A stretch of 64,000 nucleotides of DNA, taken from contig WIAH01000010.1 in assembly GCA_014055525.1 (NCBI GenBank), forward strand, positions 62,001 to 126,000. Reading direction: 5' to 3'. The position numbers and the translations under genes are program-made. Every line of letters begins with the position of its first letter. Position 1 is the first letter of the stretch. The notes below the pieces were generated by a model, which did not search any database, had not been told where the DNA came from, and saw only the letters and a program-made list of their open reading frames with translations. The stretch is from Nitrospira sp. CR1.3 (lineage in GTDB: Bacteria; Nitrospirota; Nitrospiria; Nitrospirales; Nitrospiraceae). Of this stretch, positions 57,652-64,000 are shown in pieces.

Positions 57652-58023
57652 TCAGTTCGAGCGGCAATCGGAACAACTGGTGGGTTCTTCCGGCGCATCA
57701 CATTCTTCCCCTGTCAATGGAAACAACTGCTCGCAGATCCCGCAGGTTCGAATCTCGAAGTAGGCCGTGCCCTGTTGATCGATGTCCGTCGGCAACAGCA
57801 GTTCAAACGGGTCATACCCGATCACGGCGCCATCGGCAAACTTGACGACGGCAAGGCGGTCATTGAAGACTTCAAACGTGGCTTCCTGCCCTTTTCGATC
57901 GATGAGGTGGCCGAGCACAAAAACCGGCTGGCCCTTTCGTTTGATCCGGAGGTCGCGCAGAGTACGCTGAGTGGCTGTCGCGCAGGAAAACTGGCCGCTT
58001 GAGCTGGTGCCGACGATGGGCAT
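57652..58023 (-). CDS. Protein of unknown function with C-terminal cysteine cluster
   Basis: A 123-residue protein. The middle is beta-rich (RKGQPVFVLGHLIDRKGQEA, VVKFADGAVIGYDPFELLLP). The last 28 residues hold CGICEQLFPLTGEEC and CSDC, five or six cysteines that could bind zinc or an Fe-S centre. ATG 58023 is used; TTG 58053 would add ten residues, and neither has a good Shine-Dalgarno sequence. Cytoplasmic by appearance. It converges on the two-gene membrane-protein operon. Confidence 0.6.
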   Translation of the reverse strand: MPIVGTSSSGQFSCATATQRTLRDLRIKRKGQPVFVLGHLIDRKGQEATFEVFNDRLAVVKFADGAVIGYDPFELLLPTDIDQQGTAYFEIRTCGICEQLFPLTGEECDAPEEPTSCSDCRSN

Positions 58024-58119
58024 GACGAAGAGCTGAGACAACCTACTACTCAAGCATGTATCATAGGCGTAAAAATGTCGTCAAGTCGTCCGACGAAACG
58101 CCGACAAAGGAGTCCGAGC

Positions 58120-58470
58120 ATGGCCGATGTCATCATTTATGAAAAGCCCACCTGCTCGACCTGTCGCCAGGCCGTGCAACTGCTCAAGGAGAGCGGCGCG
58201 ACGTTCACGGCGGTCAACTATTACACCACCCCCTTCACCAGAACGCGCCTGAAAGCTCTGCTCAAGAAGGCGAAACTGTCCCCGAAAGACGTGCTGAGAG
58301 TGAAGGAAGATATCTATAAGAAGCTCGGGCTCGCGAAGAAGGAATTGTCCGATGACGCATTGCTCGATCTGATGATCGAATATCCCGATTTGCTTCAGCG
58401 TCCGATCGTCGAGAAGGGAGAGAAGGCCCTGCTGGCGAGGCCGGCCGAAATACTGAAGCGCATCCTCTGA
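58120..58470 (+). CDS. ArsC/Spx-family thioredoxin-fold protein
   Basis: A 116-residue protein with MADVIIYEKPTCSTCRQAV, where CSTC stands at the active-site position of arsenate reductase-like and Spx proteins. LLQRPIVEKGEKALLARP matches the family C-terminus (RPIV....g..iGr). Whether it reduces arsenate, acts as a regulator or does something else cannot be told. The ATG at 58120 has AAAGGAG nine bases upstream. No ars genes are nearby. Confidence 0.85.
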   Translation: MADVIIYEKPTCSTCRQAVQLLKESGATFTAVNYYTTPFTRTRLKALLKKAKLSPKDVLRVKEDIYKKLGLAKKELSDDALLDLMIEYPDLLQRPIVEKGEKALLARPAEILKRIL

Positions 58471-58508
58471 GGCGCCCGTTCGTCAGATCGAGATCGACCA
58501 ATCGACCT

Positions 58509-59813
58509 TCATGAGTATTCGCCACTGGCGACGATTCTTCCGGAATTGCATGAAGAACGGCGAGCCGGTTCCGAGGCGACGGACCCGCGTTTGACAACGT
58601 TGCCCCCCGTCGATTTTGCTTCATACAATGCGCGATAGGCTGCCTTGAGGACCAGACCTACGGAGGCGGTTTCATCGATTTGTTCCGCGACACCAGCGCT
58701 CACCGTAACAGGCAACCGGCAATCCGTTGCTCCCATCTTACTCCTTTCGCGAGCGTCCTCGCGCACACGGTCGCGACCACACAGGATGAGCGACGTCGAT
58801 TCGACCATTTTTCTCAGCGTTTCCAGCGCCGCAAGTGTTTCTACGGCCGAATGATTGGGAAACAGTAGAGTCAATTCCTCCCCGCTCACCCGAAAGACGC
58901 GTCCGCCCCGGCAGGAGGCCTGCACTTTTGGAGCGATTAGTCTGAGAATCTGCTCACCTACAGTTTTCCCATACACATTCATGTGGAACTTCAATTGGTC
59001 GACCGCCAGCACGGCGAGGGAGAATCTTTTTCCTAACTGTCCGATCGCTTCATCGTAGGCCGGCCGTCCGGCAATCCCCGTGAGTTCATCCCGATAGGTC
59101 CGTTGATACGCGGACTGAAGCAAACCGAGAAACAAAGTCAACCCTCCCGCCGCAAAGAAGTTTGTCGGGTGCCAGCCGTACCGTTCGCCGTGGTACGCCA
59201 CAAATATCGCGGCGAGCGTCCAGAACGACCCGGCCTCGAGCGGGTCACGGCGCAGAACAAATCGGACAAGATAAATCGCGGCCGCGACGCCAAAGGCAAG
59301 AAGGGCCGGCTGTGGAATCGGGGTCCATTCGGCCGTGAGCCGGCTGACAAAGGCCTGTTGAAATGCCGCGGCGATATCCGGTCGTTCAGGATGGCACAGC
59401 CAGAGAACCATGAATGATTCCGCCAGGACAAGGATGACATAGCCTGCGGCGCGACGGATTGAGACGGCATCCTCCTTAAGAAGCGAGAGAGCGAGAAAAT
59501 TCAGGGGAAGCAGAAACGCGGTAACGGCAAGAATCGGGTGGCTCATTGCCGCGGGCCCGGCGCCGGTCGTCGAAAACGTACTCACCGCCCGGTCGGCCAA
59601 TGCGAGAATCAGAAATGAGAGAAGAACGCGCGTACTCGACAGCAGCCACCCGAACGCGAGCCCGAAAGCGAGCACGATGTAGGGAATTGCCGAAACCGGC
59701 TGTTGCATCCAGGGAGGAAGTCCGCCGGGACGCAGGAATCCCACGGCGGCAAGCAGCACAAGTCCGCCGGGAAAAACAAAGGCAAACGTAGATCTCCCAA
59801 CCACTCCTGGCAT
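58509..59813 (-). CDS. Membrane protein with degenerate GGDEF domain
   Basis: A 434-residue protein with about seven hydrophobic segments in residues 10-230, then a GGDEF-like domain: DELTGIAGRPAYDEAI, FHMNVYGKTVGEQILRL and FRVSGEELTLLFP, ending PVTVSAGVAEQ. The signature GGDEF reads S310-GEEL, and the Asn/Asp pair of the substrate site is altered. It is probably not an active diguanylate cyclase. It may bind nucleotide or act as a sensor. No EAL domain follows. Confidence 0.8.
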   Translation of the reverse strand: MPGVVGRSTFAFVFPGGLVLLAAVGFLRPGGLPPWMQQPVSAIPYIVLAFGLAFGWLLSSTRVLLSFLILALADRAVSTFSTTGAGPAAMSHPILAVTAFLLPLNFLALSLLKEDAVSIRRAAGYVILVLAESFMVLWLCHPERPDIAAAFQQAFVSRLTAEWTPIPQPALLAFGVAAAIYLVRFVLRRDPLEAGSFWTLAAIFVAYHGERYGWHPTNFFAAGGLTLFLGLLQSAYQRTYRDELTGIAGRPAYDEAIGQLGKRFSLAVLAVDQLKFHMNVYGKTVGEQILRLIAPKVQASCRGGRVFRVSGEELTLLFPNHSAVETLAALETLRKMVESTSLILCGRDRVREDARERSKMGATDCRLPVTVSAGVAEQIDETASVGLVLKAAYRALYEAKSTGGNVVKRGSVASEPARRSSCNSGRIVASGEYS

Positions 59814-60011
59814 AGCCGTAGCTGATCTGCCAGAACTGTACCAGCCGGGCCATCGAACGTCCGTGACGGCTCAGCTACCTCCCGACAAAATCCCTTCTAG
59901 GTGGCTGTGTTGGAAAGGACGAACCGGCAGGTCTTGCTTGATTCACTTGGAAGGGACAGGAATGGTGGCGCGCTGAACACCACTCGCACAGCAACGTACC
60001 ATCCATGAGGA

Positions 60012-61211
60012 TCATGAAACGGGATCAGGCTTAAATTGCAGGGTACCGGATTGGCTCACGCATACGGCAGTCACTCCGCCCAGGACCTGCAGTAAGAGGT
60101 CTCCCGCCACCTGGCGTCGCCAGCCACGGAGAAGAGGCAGATCCACCTCAACACCTTTCTGTTTTCCATCGACGAGCGCCTGGATATCGGCACTGGTGGC
60201 CAGAAGCGTCGGAGCGATCTCGGCTTCCGCGGCACGGGCTTTGAGAACGGCCTGGAGTAATTCCACAACACCGGTGGATTCAGGTTCTGGCTTTTTCTCA
60301 AGAGGAATCTGTGGCCAGGACGAAGGAGGCAAGGCCAGCGCCGCCGTAACCGTCCTCAGAAGATGTTCGCCATTGCGGTCGACTTCCGAGGCATGCACAC
60401 CCCGCAACCCTCGCAGTTCGTCCAGCGTTCTGGGCGGATGACGGGCGAGCTGCAGTAAAACTTCATCTCTGAGTACGCGTCCGCGAGGCACGTTCCGGCG
60501 TTTCGCTTCGATCTCGCGCCAGGCCGCAAGCTCGCGTAGCACTGCCGCGTACTTCGGCTTAAGACTGTCCCAACCTCGGATCCGCTGGTAGCGCTCAAGC
60601 GGTTCGCGGCTCTTTTCTCCGACTGCGCTTTCCAAGCGGGCGAATTCTTCACGCGCCCACTCCAACCGCCCCATCGTATTGAGCCGTTTCTGTAAATAGG
60701 CATGAATCGGCAGCAGAAAATGAACGTCCTCGGCTGCATACGCAATTTGATCTCCGGAAAGCGGCCGCGCGCTCCAGTTCGTAAACGTATGGGCCTTGGC
60801 CAACTTGGTCCCGTTGATGCGTTGCACGAGATTGGCGTACGCCACTTGGGCCCCAAACCCCAACATCGCAGCGGCGATCTGTGTGTCGAAAAACGGCTTC
60901 GGAATCTGTCCGGCGTGGTGCGCGAACAAATCCAGATCCTGCCGGCCGGCGTGCACGACTTTCTCCACTCGTGGATCGCAGATCAGTTCCCAGAAGGCAT
61001 CGAGCGGACCATCGGCCCGGACCGTCGGAAAATCGATGACCGCCGATACCTCCTTCGTCGCGACCTGAATGAGCTCCAACTTGGGCACGAAGCTGTCCTC
61101 CCCGACGAACTCCGTGTCGAGCGCCAGCACCGGGCTGGCGCGAAGCTCGTCGCAGAGTTTTTCGAGCGCAGGACGACTTGTGATGTAACTGGACGCGGTC
61201 AGTGTGGCCAC
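60012..61211 (-). CDS. rnd: Ribonuclease D
   Basis: A 3'-5' exoribonuclease that trims tRNA ends. The 399-residue protein has the DEDDy motifs: VLALDTEFVGED, VVHAGRQDLDLFA and GDQIAYAAEDVHFLLP. An HRDC-type helical domain follows (LARHPPRTLDELRGLRGVHA). Length is close to E. coli RNase D (375). It is seven bases behind the J-domain gene's stop and may share its transcript. Confidence 0.92.
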   Translation of the reverse strand: MATLTASSYITSRPALEKLCDELRASPVLALDTEFVGEDSFVPKLELIQVATKEVSAVIDFPTVRADGPLDAFWELICDPRVEKVVHAGRQDLDLFAHHAGQIPKPFFDTQIAAAMLGFGAQVAYANLVQRINGTKLAKAHTFTNWSARPLSGDQIAYAAEDVHFLLPIHAYLQKRLNTMGRLEWAREEFARLESAVGEKSREPLERYQRIRGWDSLKPKYAAVLRELAAWREIEAKRRNVPRGRVLRDEVLLQLARHPPRTLDELRGLRGVHASEVDRNGEHLLRTVTAALALPPSSWPQIPLEKKPEPESTGVVELLQAVLKARAAEAEIAPTLLATSADIQALVDGKQKGVEVDLPLLRGWRRQVAGDLLLQVLGGVTAVCVSQSGTLQFKPDPVS

Positions 61212-61218
61212 ACGAGCC

Positions 61219-61851
61219 TCATTCCGCGGGGCTGTAGGGCCGATCCGGAGGTTTCATCGGCTCGGTATTGCTCAGACTGAGATACTCTTTCAGGAACTGA
61301 TACGCCTCGAGCATCCGGCGCAGTTCCGGCTCGGAACTGCGATCCCCCTGGTTCGCGTCAGGATGAAGTCTTTTCGCCTTGTGACGAAAGGCCGTCGTGA
61401 CGTCGGCGAGTGAACAACCGAATTCCACGCCCATGATGGCATAGGCATCTACTGCATTGTTCACCCCACCGGAGCTTTGAGAGAAGTCTCCCCCGCCCCC
61501 GCCCGCCGCTTTCAGCATGTCGGCGAGATTGATTTTTCGGCGGCGGCGGCGCGGTCGCTCTCTGATCTCACTGTCGAGATCGTCCCAGCGATCCTCTACG
61601 AATTCGAGGCGCGACTCGAGCCGCATGGCACCGGACAGATCGCAGATCTGCTCCAGTTCCTCCTCGATCTGCAACAGCGACTTCACGATCTCGTCCAGGC
61701 CTTGCTCGACGCGAAAGAAACTGTCGACTCGCTCCTGCATCATGGTGTCCACCGCACAATCCATGCTCTCCTCCGTTTTCGCGCGGAGCGAGCCGATCCG
61801 TTTTTGCATGCCGTTCCGAAACTTGACATATTTACCGGCAGAAAAGGGCAT
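61219..61851 (-). CDS. J-domain (DnaJ-like) protein
   Basis: A 210-residue protein. The N-terminal two-thirds is helical, with a probable coiled coil (RVEQGLDEIVKSLLQIEEEL) and a basic patch (RPRRRRRKIN). A C-terminal J domain (about residues 130-195) has AYAIMGVEFGCSLADVTTAF and the essential HPD in RLHPDANQGD. J domains stimulate the ATPase of DnaK; having it at the C-terminus is unusual for classical DnaJ and points to a specialised partner role. Confidence 0.85.
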   Translation of the reverse strand: MPFSAGKYVKFRNGMQKRIGSLRAKTEESMDCAVDTMMQERVDSFFRVEQGLDEIVKSLLQIEEELEQICDLSGAMRLESRLEFVEDRWDDLDSEIRERPRRRRRKINLADMLKAAGGGGGDFSQSSGGVNNAVDAYAIMGVEFGCSLADVTTAFRHKAKRLHPDANQGDRSSEPELRRMLEAYQFLKEYLSLSNTEPMKPPDRPYSPAE

Positions 61852-61965
61852 CGCACTCCAACCGGTTCACGAGACACGGCATTGTAGCATAGGCTGCTCG
61901 GCTGCCAGAAGCGGGATCGTGGCGCCGCACCGGAAGATTTGCGGTGTGGAATCGATCGCTGTCGT

Positions 61966-63408
61966 TCAGGCGGGCGAAAACTGATCACCGATTCTGTTGC
62001 GCCGTCGTGCGACGCCGCTGTCATGAGCGGCTGCCCCGACGGCCTTGGCCACTCGAGGAACGACTTCCTTGTCGAAGACGCTCGGGATAATGTAGTCCTC
62101 GCTCAAGGTGGACCGTGGAATCGCTTCGGCCAGGGCCTTGGCCGCGGCCAGTTTCATCGGCTCATTGATTGCCACAGCTTGCACATCCAGCGCGCCCCTG
62201 AATATTCCGGGAAATGCCAGGGCATTGTTGATCTGGTTGGGGAAGTCTGATCGCCCGGTCGCGAAAATGCGGCAATGAGAGGCGGCGAGTTCCGGCGGCA
62301 CTTCCGGGTCGGGATTTGCCATGGCAAAGACGACTCGCTCCGGCGCCATCAGATCAAGATCTTCCGCCCGGAGCAGGTGGCCGACGGAGAGGCCGATAAA
62401 TACATCGGCCTTCTTGAGAGCATCGCGCAAGCTTCCAGCCGGTCGGTCCGGCGTCAAACAGGACGTCAAATCTGCGCGGCAGGCGCGCAGGGTTTCGCCG
62501 TCACCCTGCAGAATGATGCCCGCTCTGTCGCACCCCAGCAGATGGGATACACCCGCGGCAAGCAACATGCGGCAGCAGGCGGTGCCGGCCGCCCCGAGCC
62601 CATTGACTACCACGCGGACATCAGCGATCTGCTTGCCGACGACGGCAAGCGCATTCGTCAACGCGGCCAAGATCACCACTGCGGTTCCGTGTTGATCATC
62701 GTGCATCAGGGGGATGCTAAGGGAAGCCTTCAGGCGCCGCTCGATTTCAAAACAGCGGGGCGCGCTGATATCTTCGAGGTTAATGGCCCCGAACCCCGGG
62801 GCGATGGCTTGGACCGCACGAACGATCTCCTCTGTATCCTGGGTATTCAGACAGATGGGCCAGGCATCGATCCCGGCCAACTCCCGAAACAACATGGCCT
62901 TGCCTTCCATGACGGGAAGCGCCGCTTCAGGTCCGAGATTGCCGAGTCCAAGAACAGCCGATCCGTCCGTCACGACCGCCACGCTGTTGCTCTTGGTCGT
63001 GAAGGCGTAGGCTTTGGATTTGTCCTTGGCAATCGCCTGCGAAACCCGTCCGACACCGGGGGTGTAGACCATCGAGAGCACGTTGCGCGTGTTGACCGGC
63101 ATCTTGCTCTGTACGTGAATCTTCCCTCCGAGATGCATGAGAAAGATTCGGTCTGACGCGGATAGGACTTTGACGTCGGGAAGCGCCCCGAGCCGCAAGA
63201 GCACATGCTCGCCATGCGCCTCGTCGCGGACGTCGAAGGTGACATCTCGAACCATGTGCCCCGCTGTGGCTGAGACGATATCGACTGCCCCCAAATTCGC
63301 TCCTTCCATCGCTAAAACCGCCGCGACATTCGCGAACATGCCGGGCTTGTTGGCCAGTTCCAGGCGAACGGTCAGCCGATAGTTGGAGTACGGACCAATA
63401 TCGTTCAT
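61966..63408 (-). CDS. NAD(P)-dependent malic enzyme with N-terminal ACT domain
   Basis: Decarboxylates malate to pyruvate. The 480-residue protein begins with an ACT domain (residues about 8-80, LANKPGMFANVAAVLAMEGA), a likely amino-acid sensor. The malic enzyme core follows with VYTPGVGRVSQAIA, KSNSVAVVTDGSAVLGLGNLG, LEDISAPRCFEIE, and the cofactor fold VVNGLGAAGTACC. The ACT fusion is known in a subset of bacterial malic enzymes. It is upstream of rnd and the J-domain gene but separated by 114 bases. Confidence 0.92.
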   Translation of the reverse strand: MNDIGPYSNYRLTVRLELANKPGMFANVAAVLAMEGANLGAVDIVSATAGHMVRDVTFDVRDEAHGEHVLLRLGALPDVKVLSASDRIFLMHLGGKIHVQSKMPVNTRNVLSMVYTPGVGRVSQAIAKDKSKAYAFTTKSNSVAVVTDGSAVLGLGNLGPEAALPVMEGKAMLFRELAGIDAWPICLNTQDTEEIVRAVQAIAPGFGAINLEDISAPRCFEIERRLKASLSIPLMHDDQHGTAVVILAALTNALAVVGKQIADVRVVVNGLGAAGTACCRMLLAAGVSHLLGCDRAGIILQGDGETLRACRADLTSCLTPDRPAGSLRDALKKADVFIGLSVGHLLRAEDLDLMAPERVVFAMANPDPEVPPELAASHCRIFATGRSDFPNQINNALAFPGIFRGALDVQAVAINEPMKLAAAKALAEAIPRSTLSEDYIIPSVFDKEVVPRVAKAVGAAAHDSGVARRRNRIGDQFSPA

Positions 63409-63532
63409 GGGAATATCAAAGTGTGAAGTTCTACGTTAAGGATACCACAGAACTGATTGCTTAGATATTGATCGCGCCGCCTTCGCCTTTGCTTCATTGA
63501 TCCTTGTTTCCGCGGAATGCTAAGGTGACGCG

Positions 63533-64000
63533 ATGTCGTCCCCGCCACGCGCCGCCAATCGCCTGATCCACGAAACCAGTCCCTACCTGCTTCAACATGC
63601 CTACAATCCGGTGGACTGGTATCCCTGGGGACCGGATGCTCTTGCGCTCGCGAAAAAGCAGAACCGACCGATCCTGCTGTCGATCGGCTACTCGGCCTGT
63701 CATTGGTGTCATGTCATGGAGCGGGAGTCGTTTGAAAACGAGTCGATTGCGGCCCTGATGAACCGTCACTTCGTCTGCATCAAAGTCGATCGGGAGGAAC
63801 GCCCCGATCTGGATGAAATTTACATGCAGGCGACCGTCACGCTCAATCGCGGGCAAGGCGGCTGGCCGATGACCGTGTTTTTGACTCCGGAACAACAGCC
63901 ATTCTTCGCCGGCACGTACTTTCCTCCCGACGATCGATGGGGCCGTCCGGGGTTTCCAAGCCTGCTCAAGAAGATCGCCGAAGTGTGGAAGAACGATTCG
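63533..64000 (+). CDS. DUF255/YyaL-type thioredoxin-fold protein, 5' part
   Basis: The first 156 residues of a protein that runs off the window. [25 protein letters not shown] is the invariant start of the DUF255 (SSP411/YyaL) family, and [15 protein letters not shown] holds the thioredoxin-like CxxC. Full-length members have about 690 residues, with a C-terminal six-hairpin glycosidase-like domain. The physiological role is unknown. AAGGTGA lies five bases before the ATG. Confidence 0.93.
   Translation, partial: MSSPPRAANRLIHETSPYLLQHAYNPVDWYPWGPDALALAKKQNRPILLSIGYSACHWCHVMERESFENESIAALMNRHFVCIKVDREERPDLDEIYMQATVTLNRGQGGWPMTVFLTPEQQPFFAGTYFPPDDRWGRPGFPSLLKKIAEVWKNDS

Noticed and set aside
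57735-57770. A second tRNA suggested by GGTTCGAATCTC
   Set aside because: No acceptor or anticodon stem can be built around it, and it lies inside a coding frame.
62275-63156. A 293-residue plus-strand open frame
   Set aside because: Antisense to the malic enzyme, which carries its full set of motifs.
1-64000. Mobile elements, CRISPR arrays, toxin-antitoxin or defence genes
   Set aside because: No transposase, integrase, direct-repeat array or known defence gene was seen; nearly every gene is a core or lineage-type gene on both strands.

Overview
The window reads as a 64 kb piece of a chromosomal core region from a GC-rich Gram-negative bacterium. The likeliest source is the Nitrospirota, probably Nitrospira. 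This is inference from gene content, gene order and the style of the small proteins and intergenic repeats; there is no 16S gene and no nitrite- or ammonia-oxidation gene here to settle it. About 69 genes are supported, packed closely on both strands, with one tRNA. I see no insertion sequence, prophage, CRISPR array or defence island.

Left part (1-18 kb): the end of a zincin-like metallopeptidase; lgt; a YtxH-like protein; tRNA-Leu(UAA) with its own promoter; two exported proteins of unknown function; radA; a lipoprotein followed by tsaB-rimI; a DUF465 protein; tatC; a secreted Asp-box beta-propeller; a cyclophilin; a lipoprotein and a long TPR protein. Then come a D-2-hydroxyacid dehydrogenase, purH, purD and a Sua5/YrdC-type gene.

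Middle (18-37 kb): fmdB-like gene, aspartate aminotransferase, coaD and rsmD form a minus-strand operon. Beyond them are a tiny zinc-ribbon gene facing a very strong antisense promoter, radC, an EF-G-like protein with decayed GTPase motifs, htrA, a TrkA-C protein, a Sel1-repeat lipoprotein, lipA, a Rieske protein, mrp, a fatty acid desaturase, the large bifunctional putA, an SDR gene and bioD.

Right part (36.8-64 kb): a minus-strand run clpC // tsaD-hflX-nth-yicC-gmk-rpoZ-coaBC-TPR-aroQ-efp-accB-accC-thiE, many genes overlapping by ATGA. It is followed by nadK, an FprA-type ferredoxin/NADP reductase, class II fumarase, a small heat-shock protein, citrate synthase, an ArsC-like protein, a degenerate GGDEF protein, RNase D, a J-domain protein, an ACT-domain malic enzyme and the start of a DUF255/YyaL-type protein.

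How the genes work together: t6A tRNA modification (tsaB, Sua5-type tsaC, tsaD; tsaE is not here), fatty-acid and biotin supply (accB, accC, bioD, SDR, desaturase), CoA synthesis (coaBC, coaD), lipoylation (lipA), purine synthesis (purH, purD), TCA-cycle-linked enzymes (fumC, gltA, malic enzyme), envelope export and quality control (lgt, tatC, htrA), and DNA repair (radA, radC, nth).

Most notable: hflX appears to start at an AUU codon behind a perfect Shine-Dalgarno sequence; a near-consensus promoter fires antisense through the zinc-ribbon gene; a strong hairpin separates clpC from tsaD; and the EF-G-like protein has lost its guanine-specificity motif. No clearly new multi-gene system was found.
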